Assembly: GCA_001871685.1 (NCBI GenBank)
Contig: MNVK01000094.1
Span: forward strand, 1 to 28,897
Length of the DNA: 28,897 bases
Source of the DNA: Nitrospirae bacterium CG1_02_44_142
GTDB lineage: Bacteria; Nitrospirota; Thermodesulfovibrionia; Thermodesulfovibrionales; UBA1546
Direction: 5' to 3'
In this document: positions 7,462 through 16,817 of the stretch, piece after piece
How the letters are laid out: each line of letters starts with the position of its first letter
Numbering within the stretch: the stretch's first letter is position 1
Program-made: the position numbers and the translations under genes
The notes under the pieces: generated by a model
What the model was told of the DNA's origin: nothing
The model's input: the letters and a program-made list of their open reading frames with translations, nothing else
Database searches by the model: none

Positions 7462-8565
7462 ATGTATAGTCTGGCAGACATAATATACAGGCGCATGACA
7501 GAAACATTCGGGGCGTCAGATTTTCTTGAGCCTCTGTTTACAATAGTCAGTTATCTTTTGCCGTGCATTGCTATTTTAGGAATTGTCAGTCTTATCAGCG
7601 GAGCGCTGACCCTCCTTGAAAGAAAGATATCAGCTGACATTCAAAACCGCATAGGTCCCAACAGGGTTGGCCCGTTCGGAATTTTCCAGTTTATTGTTGA
7701 CGGCGTAAAACTGCTGCTCAAGGAGGATATCATCCCTGACGCCGCAGACAAGAAACTCTTCAGGCTTGCTCCTTATATTGTATTTTCATCAACCGTGCTT
7801 GCTGTCATCGTTATCCCCTTCGGAGGCCCTTTCATAGTGGCGGACCTTAATATTGGATTGCTCTTCATAGTGGTAGTAAGCTCGCTGGTTGTTGTGGGCT
7901 TTATGATGTCGGGATGGGCGTCCAACAACAAATGGGCGCTTCTTGGAGGGATAAGGTCTGCCGCACAGATAATAAGCTATGAGATACCTGTTGCCCTTTC
8001 TCTCCTTACAGTGGCGCTGATAACAGGGACTTTCTCCATGCAGGAAATCGTGAAACAGCAGGGTCTCTATCCCTGGCAGTGGTTCATATTACACAACCCT
8101 TTTACATTTATAGCCTTCTTCATTTATTTTGTATCAAGTCTTGCGGAAATCAACAGACTGCCCTTTGATTTCCCCGAGGCAGAATCAGAACTCGTATCGG
8201 GATATAACACAGAGTACTCGGGAATGCGCTTCGGGTTCTTCTTTGTTGCGGAATTCGCAAATATATTTGTCTCTGCAGCTCTGGCAGCCGCGGTATTTCT
8301 TGGCGGAGGAAACATAGGCATTGACCCTTATAACAGTCCCCTTGGTTATAAATTACTGATGGCGCTCGTATTCTTTGCTAAGGCCTTAAGTCTATGCCTC
8401 GTAACAATATGGGTCAGATGGACGCTGCCAAGACTCAGGATTGACCACATGATGTCCCTCTGCTGGAAATATTTTATTCCCATCTCGGTTTTCTGCCTTG
8501 TCCTGACAGCGGCATGGCTTGTTGCCTTTAAAGGAAACAGCGTCTTCTGGAGGATTGCAGGATAA
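7462..8565 (+). CDS. nuoH: NADH-quinone oxidoreductase subunit H
   Basis: A 367-residue membrane subunit (ND1 type), about eight helices, that anchors the peripheral arm and lines the quinone channel. Signatures are QNRIGPNRVGPFG (about 62-74), DGVKLLLKEDI, a SYEIP segment, and the charged loop RLPFDFPEAESELVSGYN, rich in acidic residues linked to proton coupling in the family. The stop shares one base with the start of nuoI (TAATG), so the two are translationally coupled. Confidence 0.96.
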   Translation: MYSLADIIYRRMTETFGASDFLEPLFTIVSYLLPCIAILGIVSLISGALTLLERKISADIQNRIGPNRVGPFGIFQFIVDGVKLLLKEDIIPDAADKKLFRLAPYIVFSSTVLAVIVIPFGGPFIVADLNIGLLFIVVVSSLVVVGFMMSGWASNNKWALLGGIRSAAQIISYEIPVALSLLTVALITGTFSMQEIVKQQGLYPWQWFILHNPFTFIAFFIYFVSSLAEINRLPFDFPEAESELVSGYNTEYSGMRFGFFFVAEFANIFVSAALAAAVFLGGGNIGIDPYNSPLGYKLLMALVFFAKALSLCLVTIWVRWTLPRLRIDHMMSLCWKYFIPISVFCLVLTAAWLVAFKGNSVFWRIAG

Positions 8566-9077
8566 TGAAAGCAGCGGCTCAGTATTTCAAAAATATATGG
8601 GATGCCGTCAGCACAACAGCCGCAGGAATGAGGATAACAATGAAGTACTGGCTGTTTGAGCCTTCAATAACAGTTGAGTACCCTGACAGGCTTGGCAAAG
8701 GCATAAAGGCGGAAGACCTGGCTGCTGACCGTTACAGAGGGTTTCTCGGCCTCAATCTCTCAAAGTGCATCGGCTGCCTTCAGTGCATGAGGGTATGCCC
8801 GATTGAGTGTATAAAGATAACAACCGAGCGCCTTGAGAATGTCCGCTTCATAACGCGCTTTGACATTGACCAGTCCAAATGTATGTACTGCGGGCTCTGC
8901 GTAGAGGCCTGTCCCGCATCAGCCCTTGTATTTACCAAGCGTTTTGAAGGCGCCTGTTATGACATTAATGAACTCTGCATAAGACATATAAAGGAGGCTG
9001 TAAAGGCGGCGGCTCCAAAATCAAAGGCGGAGGGACAGAATTCAGAAAACAGGACCGGGAGGATAAATGAATATTGA
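8565..9077 (+). CDS. nuoI: NADH-quinone oxidoreductase subunit I
   Basis: A 170-residue TYKY-type subunit with two [4Fe-4S] clusters (N6a and N6b). The ligand sets are C68, C71, C74, C78 (CIGCLQCMRVCP) and C106, C109, C112, C116 (CMYCGLCVEACP). It carries electrons to NuoB. Because NuoE, F and G are absent from this locus, NuoI could be the entry point for reduced ferredoxin or another low-potential donor; that is inference. It overlaps nuoJ by 11 nt. Confidence 0.95.
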   Translation: MKAAAQYFKNIWDAVSTTAAGMRITMKYWLFEPSITVEYPDRLGKGIKAEDLAADRYRGFLGLNLSKCIGCLQCMRVCPIECIKITTERLENVRFITRFDIDQSKCMYCGLCVEACPASALVFTKRFEGACYDINELCIRHIKEAVKAAAPKSKAEGQNSENRTGRINEY

Positions 9078-9594
9078 GATAAAGGAGATAGTTTTCATAA
9101 GCATAGTTCTTCTCACCATAGCGCCGTGTTCGGTTGTGGCTTTCTCGCGGAATATTCTTTATTCTGCATTTGCCCTGTTTTTTACATTTATCGGGACCTC
9201 CGGGCTTTATTTCTTCCTGGATGCGGATTTCCTCGCCATTGTCCAACTTGCGGTATACATCGGCGGCGTCCTGGTCCTTTTGCTCTTTGCAATACTCCTT
9301 ACAAAAAACATAGACGACATAAAAAAGACAAACACCATATCTCTCCGCCGTTCTATAACTGCAGGGATAACAGTGTTAGTTCTGTTCTTCTCACTTTTCT
9401 TTGTATTTCTGTCAACAGGATGGACGCCGTTAAACGGCGGAGCCGCTTATCCAAATGGAACCATACACGAACTCGGAAGGCTCATTCTCTCAAAATACCT
9501 TCTGCCTTTTGAGATTGCTTCACTGCTTTTATTAGCTGTGCTCATTGGAAGCCTCGTGCTCGCGGGCAAAACGGTCAGACAGAGGGAAGACTGA
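9067..9594 (+). CDS. nuoJ: NADH-quinone oxidoreductase subunit J
   Basis: A 175-residue membrane subunit (ND6 type) with about five helices. The stretch FLAIVQLAVYIGGVLVLLLF (about 57-76) is the conserved helix containing the pi-bulge that links the quinone site to the proton path. It starts inside nuoI, and its TGA ends one base before the nuoK ATG. Confidence 0.93.
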   Translation: MNIEIKEIVFISIVLLTIAPCSVVAFSRNILYSAFALFFTFIGTSGLYFFLDADFLAIVQLAVYIGGVLVLLLFAILLTKNIDDIKKTNTISLRRSITAGITVLVLFFSLFFVFLSTGWTPLNGGAAYPNGTIHELGRLILSKYLLPFEIASLLLLAVLIGSLVLAGKTVRQRED

Positions 9595-9595
9595 T

Positions 9596-9907
9596 ATGGA
9601 AATCATTACGTTACAGAGTTTCCTGATTGTAAGCCTTATACTGTTTCTGACAGGGCTTTATACCATCGTATCAAGAAAAAACATCATCGGCATATACATG
9701 GGCATAGAGCTTATCCTCAACTCGTCCGCTCTGAATTTTGCTTCTTTCAGCAGATTCGCAGGAAGGGGACTTGAGGGCCAGGTATTTTCAATATTCATAA
9801 TCGTCCTCGCTGCCGCTGAGGCGGCCGTCGCCCTCGCCCTGCTCCTTGCCGTATTCAAAAGGCAGAGGGGCATAGATGCAGACAAACTTAATATACTGAA
9901 AGGATAG
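9596..9907 (+). CDS. nuoK: NADH-quinone oxidoreductase subunit K
   Basis: A 103-residue ND4L-type subunit with three helices. The two membrane glutamates of the proton path are present: Glu38 in IYMGIELILNS and Glu75 in LAAAEAAVAL. I use the ATG at 9596, not an upstream in-frame ATG at 9545 that lies inside nuoJ. The 9596 start gives the normal family length and has GAGGGAAGA just upstream. nuoL follows 2 bases after the stop. Confidence 0.94.
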   Translation: MEIITLQSFLIVSLILFLTGLYTIVSRKNIIGIYMGIELILNSSALNFASFSRFAGRGLEGQVFSIFIIVLAAAEAAVALALLLAVFKRQRGIDADKLNILKG

Positions 9908-9909
9908 CA

Positions 9910-11967
9910 ATGCAGGAATTTGTAATGAAATATGGTTTCCTCTTGCTGGTATTCCCGCTGCTTGGCGCATTCCTGAACGGTATTTTCGGCAGATATATAC
10001 TCAGGAGATATGGCGAGGCGCCGATAGGGCTGCTGGCCTGCGCCAGCGTATTTATGTCCTTTGTCCTATCCATAGCGGTATTTCTTGCCCTGAATGATTC
10101 GGAGAACGGTTCACGGATAATCTGCAACGCATATACCTGGCTTAACGCAGGCAATCTCAGGGCTGATGCAGCATTCCTCTTCGACCCTCTCAGTTCAATC
10201 ATGATTCTTGTAGTTACCGGTGTAGGTCTTCTGATACATATTTATTCGTTAGGATACATGAAGGGTGATTCCGGTTATTACCGCTTCTTTGCTTATCTAA
10301 ATCTGTTCATATTTTCAATGCTTCTTCTCGTTCTTGCTGATAATATGTTTCTCATGTTCATAGGATGGGAAGGCGTGGGGCTCTGCTCGTATCTCCTGAT
10401 ATCCTTCTGGTACACAGAAAAGGAGAACGCTATTGCAGGCAATAAGGCCTTTATAGTAAACAGGATTGGAGATGCGGGATTCCTTATCGGCATATTTATT
10501 CTGTTCTGGGCTGTCCGGCAGGGGCTTGCAGCAGCAGGGACGTTTGACACAGAAGGGCTTTCAATATTGAGCTTCCAGTTCCTGGAAAAAAATATCAGTT
10601 TGCTTAACGGCATTGAGCTTTATGGCGCAAGCGCCGCAACAATTATATGCTTGTGCCTTTTCATAGGCGCAACAGGCAAATCAGCGCAGATACCGCTTTA
10701 TGTATGGCTTCCTGACGCAATGGCGGGACCAACCCCTGTCAGCGCGCTGATACACGCCGCAACCATGGTTACAGCAGGCGTATATATGATTGGAAGGCTC
10801 AATTTCCTTTTTGCCATGAGTCCGCTCGCTCTCGGCATTATAGCCGCAACAGGAGCTGTCACTGCTCTTTTTGCCGCTACTATAGGATGCGCTCAATTTG
10901 ATATTAAAAAAATACTCGCCTACTCTACTATAAGCCAGCTCGGATATATGTTCCTGGGCATGGGTGTTTCAGCATACTCTGCAGGGATATTCCATCTCAT
11001 GACACATGCATTCTTCAAGGCCTGCCTCTTTCTCGGCGCCGGAAGCGTCATAATTGGAATGCATCACGAACAGGACATAAGGAATATGGGAGGCGTCAGA
11101 AAATATATGCCTGTCACATTTGCAGCTTTTCTCATTGCTATGCTCTCAATAAGCGGCATCCCGCCTTTAGCAGGTTTTTTCAGCAAGGACGAGATACTCT
11201 GGAAAACATGGGAAAGCGGCCATCACATCCTCTGGCTCACAGGGCTTGCCACTGCCGGCCTTACTGCATTTTATATGACGAGGCTTCTTGTCCTTACGTT
11301 CTTTGGAAAAAACAGGGGCTCCAAAAAAGACTGCGCCGTTCATAAAATCAAGGAATCTCCTTTTTCAATGACAATGCCGTTAATAGTTCTGGCGCTTTTT
11401 TCAGCTGCAGCCGGATTCCTTGGACTGCCCGAGGCCTTAGGCGGCTTCAACAGATTTGAGTTTTTCCTTTCTCCTGTCTTTGGCTCTCACCGCGGGGCGT
11501 CCCATGAGTCAATGGAATATATGCTGACGGCAGCATCCGCCATTGTCGCTGTCATCGGAATATTCTCAGGCGTGTTCTTTTATCTCGTAAAACCGGAACT
11601 CCCTGCAAGGATTGCTAAAAAGATAAGACCCATTTATAATTTGATTTACAATAAATATTTTATAGATGAGCTCTACAGCTTCATATTTGTATCAGGAACC
11701 GGAATTATCACTGCTGTCCTTTCGGCCTTTGACAGATACGTTATTGACCTTACGGTAAATCTCTCAGGATATATCCTGAGGCTTATGGCGCATATTATTG
11801 ACTGGTTTGACCGGAGGGCAGTTGACGGGATTGTGAACTCAGCAGCCGGAATAACATTGATTGCAGGCGCATATCTGAGAAAAGCGCAGACTGGAAGACT
11901 CCAGGCATATGTAATGCTCTTGATTATCGCTCTGGCTATTGGAGTGTTTTACAAAGCAATATTTTAG
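9910..11967 (+). CDS. nuoL: NADH-quinone oxidoreductase subunit L
   Basis: A 685-residue antiporter-like subunit (ND5 type), the distal proton pump with the long lateral helix. Motifs are LFDPLSSIMILVVTGVGLLI (about 94-113), GWEGVGLCSYLLISFW with the key glutamate (about 154-169), KSAQIPLYVWLPDAMAGPTP and LIHAATMVTAGVY in the core, and HAFFKACLFLGAGSV. It is longer than many NuoL (about 610-660), with the excess in the C-terminal part after the 14-helix core. nuoM follows after 12 bases. Confidence 0.96.
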   Translation: MQEFVMKYGFLLLVFPLLGAFLNGIFGRYILRRYGEAPIGLLACASVFMSFVLSIAVFLALNDSENGSRIICNAYTWLNAGNLRADAAFLFDPLSSIMILVVTGVGLLIHIYSLGYMKGDSGYYRFFAYLNLFIFSMLLLVLADNMFLMFIGWEGVGLCSYLLISFWYTEKENAIAGNKAFIVNRIGDAGFLIGIFILFWAVRQGLAAAGTFDTEGLSILSFQFLEKNISLLNGIELYGASAATIICLCLFIGATGKSAQIPLYVWLPDAMAGPTPVSALIHAATMVTAGVYMIGRLNFLFAMSPLALGIIAATGAVTALFAATIGCAQFDIKKILAYSTISQLGYMFLGMGVSAYSAGIFHLMTHAFFKACLFLGAGSVIIGMHHEQDIRNMGGVRKYMPVTFAAFLIAMLSISGIPPLAGFFSKDEILWKTWESGHHILWLTGLATAGLTAFYMTRLLVLTFFGKNRGSKKDCAVHKIKESPFSMTMPLIVLALFSAAAGFLGLPEALGGFNRFEFFLSPVFGSHRGASHESMEYMLTAASAIVAVIGIFSGVFFYLVKPELPARIAKKIRPIYNLIYNKYFIDELYSFIFVSGTGIITAVLSAFDRYVIDLTVNLSGYILRLMAHIIDWFDRRAVDGIVNSAAGITLIAGAYLRKAQTGRLQAYVMLLIIALAIGVFYKAIF

Positions 11968-11979
11968 CAGGAGGTTATA

Positions 11980-13479
11980 ATGTTTGATTTTATACAAAAC
12001 CATATCCTGACTCTTATAATATTCATCCCTGTTATAGGCGGGCTTATCATCCTGTTTTTGCCTGAAAGACATAACTTGATAAGATGGAGTTCATTGATAA
12101 TCACGCTCATTCCCTTTACGCTCTCAATTATGCTTTATGCAGGATTTGACAGGTCAGTATCAGGCTTCAGTTATCCGGGAGGCTTACAGTTCGTTGAAAG
12201 ATACAGCTGGATTCAGGCCTTCAATATTGAACTTTTTCTTGGGGTTGACGGCCTCAGTATGCCCATGGCGCTCCTCTGCACAATGCTATGCCCTTTGTGC
12301 GTTCTTGCATCTTGGGGAATTGATAAGGGGATAAAGGGTTACTTTTTCCTTTTCCTCCTCCTTGAAACAGGGATGATAGGGGTCTTCTGCGCGCTTGACT
12401 TCTTCCTTTTTTTCATCTCATGGGAAGTAATGCTGCTGCCGATGTATTTCCTTATAGGCGTATGGGGAGGGCCGGACAGGGAATACGCTGCTATAAAATT
12501 CTACATCTACACCCTGATAGGCTCATTAATGATGCTGCTTGTAATAATCTATATGTATCTGTCCGCAACACCGCATACCTTTGATATGACAAGGCTTGCG
12601 CAGCTCGGCGCTGGAATGGAATTCAAAACGCTCTGCTGGATAGTCCTCTTCATAGGCTTTGCCATTAAGGTTCCTGTCTTCCCGTTTCATACCTGGCTCC
12701 CCGATGCGCATGTAGAGGCGCCAACTGCAATAAGCGTTATTCTGGCAGGGGTACTCCTCAAGATGGGGACCTACGGGATGCTCAGGGTAAATTACATGAT
12801 GTTTCCCGATGTAACATTTAAAATGTCAATGTTCATCGCTGTTCTTGGAATGATAAACATAATCTACGGCGCATTCTGCGCGATGGCGCAAAAAGACCTG
12901 AAAAGGCTTGTTGCCTATTCAAGCATAAGCCACATGGGTTATGTGCTGCTGGGTATGGCAAGCCTCACAGAGGAGGGATTAAACGGCGCAGTCCTCCAGA
13001 TGTTCAATCACGGTGTTGTAGCCGCCATGCTCTTCCTCCTGGTCGGCGTCATATATGACAGGGCGCATCACCGCCGGATAGATGGTTTCGGCGGGATAGC
13101 GTCTGTTGCCCCAAACTACGCAGTTATATCATTTCTTGCCTTCTTTGCCGCTCTCGGGCTCCCGGGATTGAACAGCTTCATAAGCGAAGCGCTTGTGCTT
13201 CTTGGAGCATTCCAGAAATACAGGATTATCACAGCGGTATCTGCAACAGGCGTCATAATCACCGCCGCTTACTGCCTCTGGACCATCCAGAGAATATTTC
13301 TCGGAAAGCTCAATGAAAAATACGCCGTGTTTCCGGACATCAACGCACGCGAATTTATAAGCCTTCTCCCTCTTGGCATTCTTGTTATCGTACTGGGCAT
13401 ATACCCGCATCCTATTCTTGCCCTTATGAAACCAACGGTAAGATTCATTAATAATCTCATTACAGGCTCAGGAATCTGA
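11980..13479 (+). CDS. nuoM: NADH-quinone oxidoreductase subunit M
   Basis: A 499-residue antiporter-like subunit (ND4 type), the middle proton pump. It shows SWEVMLLPMYFLIGVWGG with the essential glutamate, KVPVFPFHTWLPDAHVEAP, LKMGTYGMLR, KDLKRLVAYSSISHMGYV and MFNHGVVAAMLFLLVG. AGGAGG lies 7 bases before the ATG. Length and motif order are standard. Confidence 0.96.
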   Translation: MFDFIQNHILTLIIFIPVIGGLIILFLPERHNLIRWSSLIITLIPFTLSIMLYAGFDRSVSGFSYPGGLQFVERYSWIQAFNIELFLGVDGLSMPMALLCTMLCPLCVLASWGIDKGIKGYFFLFLLLETGMIGVFCALDFFLFFISWEVMLLPMYFLIGVWGGPDREYAAIKFYIYTLIGSLMMLLVIIYMYLSATPHTFDMTRLAQLGAGMEFKTLCWIVLFIGFAIKVPVFPFHTWLPDAHVEAPTAISVILAGVLLKMGTYGMLRVNYMMFPDVTFKMSMFIAVLGMINIIYGAFCAMAQKDLKRLVAYSSISHMGYVLLGMASLTEEGLNGAVLQMFNHGVVAAMLFLLVGVIYDRAHHRRIDGFGGIASVAPNYAVISFLAFFAALGLPGLNSFISEALVLLGAFQKYRIITAVSATGVIITAAYCLWTIQRIFLGKLNEKYAVFPDINAREFISLLPLGILVIVLGIYPHPILALMKPTVRFINNLITGSGI

Positions 13480-13495
13480 GATAACGGAGGGTTGA

Positions 13496-15007
13496 ATGGG
13501 AAATCTTGAGAGTATCAGATATTTTGCTCCTGAAGGGTTTCTTTCTGTTTTCATCATAACCTTTCTCATCGCAGGCTTATTAAGGCGTAAAACTTTCTCA
13601 AAATCATCTTTCAGCTGCATTGCCGGGACGGCGGGTCTCTTCCTAACTCTCATACTTGAACTCTGCATAAATACAGGATATCCTGATGCAATTGTCATAT
13701 TCAGCGGCATGCTGAAGCTTGATGCGCTGTCACATCTCTTCAAGATACTGTGCATATCGTCCTCTATACTCCTGTTCTTATTTTCCTATAGCTCGCGGGA
13801 GACGTCGGACAGCCTGAAAGAACCGATGGAATACGCGCTCCTTATTCTTTCATGCACACTCGGCATGATGCTTCTTGTCTCATCATCTAACCTTCTAATG
13901 ATGTACCTCTCCCTTGAGTTTCTGAGCCTGACGGCCTACATGCTTACAGGATTCACCGACAAAAACGAGAAGGCTTCTGAGGCGGCTATGAAATATCTTC
14001 TCTATGGAGGCGCTGCCTCCGGAATAATGGCATACGGCCTTTCCCTTCTTTACGGGATTACAGGCTCGCTTGATTATTCAGGCATTCATAGATTCATTGC
14101 AGAAAACAACAGCGGCATAATACTTTATATATCAATGATATTCATATTCACAGGACTGGGATTCAAGATAGCCGCATTCCCCTTCCATGCCTGGTGCCCC
14201 GACGTCTATGAAGGCGCGCTTACGCCTTTTACTGCGTTCCTTTCCGTAGGCCCAAAGGCAGCAGGCTTTGCAGTGATTATCCGTTTCTTTTATCAGATAT
14301 TTACTGTGAGAGGAGAAGGAGACGTCCTGACTGTGCTCGGCAGCGCAGACTGGCCGGCCATGCTCGCTATAATCTCAGCGCTCACAATGACCTTTGGCAA
14401 CCTTGCAGCTCTCAGGCAAAAAAATATAAAGAGGCTTCTTGCCTATTCAAGCATTGCCCATGCAGGTTATATGCTTATGGCAGCGGCAAGCCTGACCATA
14501 TTAGGAATCGTATCTGTTTTTTTCTATCTCTCAGTGTATTTCCTGATGAACTTCGGAGCCTTTTTAGTTGTAATTGCAGTATCCAATGAATTCAACTCTG
14601 ATGAGATAGAGGATTATGAGGGCCTTGCATGGAAGAACAGCAAGGGAGCGTTTCTTGCATCTATGTTTGCGGTATTCCTCTTCTCGCTCATAGGGACGCC
14701 TCCGTTTGCCGGGTTCATTGGGAAGTTTTATCTGCTGCTCTCAATACTCCAGCCTGAAAATCCCATTTACTGGCTGGCCGTGGTTGCTGTAATTAACATA
14801 ATAATATCCCTTTACTATTACGCAAGGATACTTAAGACAATGTTCCTTTCAAGGAGACAGAAGGGAACAGCGCTTTCAGGGTTTGAGAGAGGGCAATACC
14901 TGCAGTATTCGCTGATGGCAGGGCTCGCCCTGTTCTCAATCATATTCGGGATATACTGGAGTCCCCTGAATAACATTAGCATGCTTTTAGAAAACTTTAT
15001 TCATTAA
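13496..15007 (+). CDS. nuoN: NADH-quinone oxidoreductase subunit N
   Basis: A 503-residue antiporter-like subunit (ND2 type), the pump nearest the quinone module. It shows YLSLEFLSLTAYMLTGF with the key glutamate, KIAAFPFHAWCPDVYEGA, LRQKNIKRLLAYSSIAHAGY and a C-terminal IGTPPFAGFIGKFYLL. GGAGGG precedes the ATG. It closes the nuo set; nuoE, nuoF and nuoG are not in the window. Confidence 0.96.
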   Translation: MGNLESIRYFAPEGFLSVFIITFLIAGLLRRKTFSKSSFSCIAGTAGLFLTLILELCINTGYPDAIVIFSGMLKLDALSHLFKILCISSSILLFLFSYSSRETSDSLKEPMEYALLILSCTLGMMLLVSSSNLLMMYLSLEFLSLTAYMLTGFTDKNEKASEAAMKYLLYGGAASGIMAYGLSLLYGITGSLDYSGIHRFIAENNSGIILYISMIFIFTGLGFKIAAFPFHAWCPDVYEGALTPFTAFLSVGPKAAGFAVIIRFFYQIFTVRGEGDVLTVLGSADWPAMLAIISALTMTFGNLAALRQKNIKRLLAYSSIAHAGYMLMAAASLTILGIVSVFFYLSVYFLMNFGAFLVVIAVSNEFNSDEIEDYEGLAWKNSKGAFLASMFAVFLFSLIGTPPFAGFIGKFYLLLSILQPENPIYWLAVVAVINIIISLYYYARILKTMFLSRRQKGTALSGFERGQYLQYSLMAGLALFSIIFGIYWSPLNNISMLLENFIH

Positions 15008-15019
15008 GCGAGGTGCAAT

Positions 15020-15448
15020 ATGAAACTAAGGGATATTCTTAAGGAGAAGGGCAGAGACGTAATAACCATTGTGGCAGAGGCATATCTAATAGAGGCGGCG
15101 GAAAGGATGACTGACAGAAAAATCGGAGCGCTCCTTGTTGAGGACAAAGGCAGGCTCGCCGGCATCATTACAGAGAGGGATATCGTGTCTATAATCTCAA
15201 AGACCGGAGGGGATGTAAAGTCGGTTAAGGTCAAAGATGTAATGATAAGGAGCGAAAACCTCCTCGTGGCCGAACCCGATGACCAGGAAGACTACGTGAT
15301 GGCTGTGATGATACAGAAAGGCATCAGGCACATGCCGATAGTAGAAAACGGAGAAATCGCAGGCATGGTCTCAATAAGGGATGTCGTGAGGGCGCATGTC
15401 AAGAAACTACAGGCGCAGGTGCATTTCCTTACAGACTATATCAAATAG
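15020..15448 (+). CDS. Two-CBS-domain protein at the end of the nuo operon
   Basis: A 142-residue stand-alone tandem CBS (Bateman) module. The first repeat covers about residues 7-62 (AAERMTDRKIGALLVED, then GRLAGIITERDIV); the second covers about 72-132 (VKDVMIRSENLLV, then GIRHMPIVENGEIAGMVSIRDVV). Such modules bind adenine nucleotides or S-adenosylmethionine and act as energy sensors; no enzyme domain is attached. It begins 12 bases after nuoN with GAGGTG as ribosome site, so it is probably cotranscribed with complex I. A role in tuning respiration is inference. Confidence 0.88.
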   Translation: MKLRDILKEKGRDVITIVAEAYLIEAAERMTDRKIGALLVEDKGRLAGIITERDIVSIISKTGGDVKSVKVKDVMIRSENLLVAEPDDQEDYVMAVMIQKGIRHMPIVENGEIAGMVSIRDVVRAHVKKLQAQVHFLTDYIK

Positions 15449-15505
15449 GATATAAGCCTTCTGGACTCATTTTGTTTCCCCTGTGAAAATCGTTTAGAAT
15501 AGGAC

Positions 15506-16741
15506 ATGCTGAAAAACAAAAAGCAGGTCCTAAGCTGGTGTCTTTTTGATTTTGCGAATTCAAGCTACTCCGCAGTAATAAGCGCTGTTATTTTTCCTGT
15601 CTATTTTGCAAATTATATCGTAGGCAATGAATCCGGGCTTGGCGACCTATGGTGGGGCAGAGCAGTTTCATTAAGCATGGCTGTTGTTGTTCTCACCTCG
15701 CCTATTCTCGGAGGCATTGCGGATTTCAGCGGCATAAGAAAAAGGCTTCTTCTCATATACACTCTGCTGTGCGTCTCTGCGGTAGCCTCTTTTTCTATGA
15801 TTCAGAAGGGCATGGTAATTGAGGGATTTCTCTTTGCCGTTCTTGCAAATATCGGCATGGAAGGAGGCTTTGCATTTTATAACTCGTTTCTCCCTGAGAT
15901 AGCCGAAAAGGAATATCAGGGAAGAATATCTGCCTGGGGATATGCCGTAGGTTATGCAGGCTCCATATTATCGCTTCTTATTGCGCTTCCGCTCGTAAGC
16001 AAGGGGTATTTTGATTTAACATGGCTCATGGCTGCGGTTTTTTTCTCTATTTTCTCTATACCTGCGTTTTTATTCTTACCGCATGATATGAAAGGAGGAC
16101 TGAGCATAATACATTCATCCTCAAGGGGAATCCGATACACCTGGAGCACGTTCAAAAAAATCTGGACGCAGAGGGAGTTGAGAAAATTTTTGTTATCCTA
16201 TCTTATTTATGAGGACGGGGTAAACACGGTCATCGTTTTTTCGAGCATCTTTGCGGCAACCACGCTTGGATTCAAGGCCCGGGAACTGATAATGCTCTAC
16301 CTGCTTGTGCAGCTAACAGCCCTTGCAGGAGCATTCATAATGGCAAGACCGATTGATACTTGGGGACCGAAGAAAGTTGTCTCTTTGTCTTTGCTGATGT
16401 GGTCATCTGTTTCAATCCTTGCTTATTTTGCAGGAAATAAAATCCATTTCTGGATTATTGCCTCCATAGCAGGTTTTGGCCTCGGCGCGGTTCAGGCAGC
16501 AACAAGGGCTTTCTTTACGCAGTTCATTCCGCCTGAACATGAATCGGAATACTTCGGCGTATTTTCCATGGTAGGAAAATCTTCGGCTATATTCGGGCCG
16601 CTGCTGTTCGGATACATATCATCATCATTTGGAAGCCAGCGCCCTGCAATATTATCAGTGGCAGTATTCTTTCTTGTGGGCATTATAAGCCTTCAGTTTG
16701 TAAAAGGCGGAGGGCCGAATGTAAAGAAGAGTCCTTCTTAA
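15506..16741 (+). CDS. MFS transporter, Atg22/UMF1 type
   Basis: A 411-residue protein with about 12 hydrophobic helices. The N-terminal hallmark SWCLFDFANSSYSAVI (about 10-25) is typical of the Atg22/UMF1 branch of the major facilitator superfamily, which in fungi exports amino acids from the vacuole. The bacterial substrate is unknown. It lies 57 bases after the CBS gene on the same strand. AGGAC sits only a few bases from the ATG. A weak TTGTTT-17-TAGAAT match ends 6 bases before the start codon and would yield an almost leaderless transcript, so readthrough from upstream may be more important. Confidence 0.85.
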   Translation: MLKNKKQVLSWCLFDFANSSYSAVISAVIFPVYFANYIVGNESGLGDLWWGRAVSLSMAVVVLTSPILGGIADFSGIRKRLLLIYTLLCVSAVASFSMIQKGMVIEGFLFAVLANIGMEGGFAFYNSFLPEIAEKEYQGRISAWGYAVGYAGSILSLLIALPLVSKGYFDLTWLMAAVFFSIFSIPAFLFLPHDMKGGLSIIHSSSRGIRYTWSTFKKIWTQRELRKFLLSYLIYEDGVNTVIVFSSIFAATTLGFKARELIMLYLLVQLTALAGAFIMARPIDTWGPKKVVSLSLLMWSSVSILAYFAGNKIHFWIIASIAGFGLGAVQAATRAFFTQFIPPEHESEYFGVFSMVGKSSAIFGPLLFGYISSSFGSQRPAILSVAVFFLVGIISLQFVKGGGPNVKKSPS

Positions 16742-16817
16742 TACCCTGCCTGTCTGCGCTATTGCACTTTTATTCTTGAGTTGGGTAATATTGAGGGGAA
16801 ATCGGGGGAGGTAATAA

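Noticed and set aside
16762..16791. TTGCAC-18-TAATAT as a promoter for the nuclease-like/DUF2283 pair
   Set aside because: Both boxes match the consensus poorly; readthrough from the upstream gene is equally likely.
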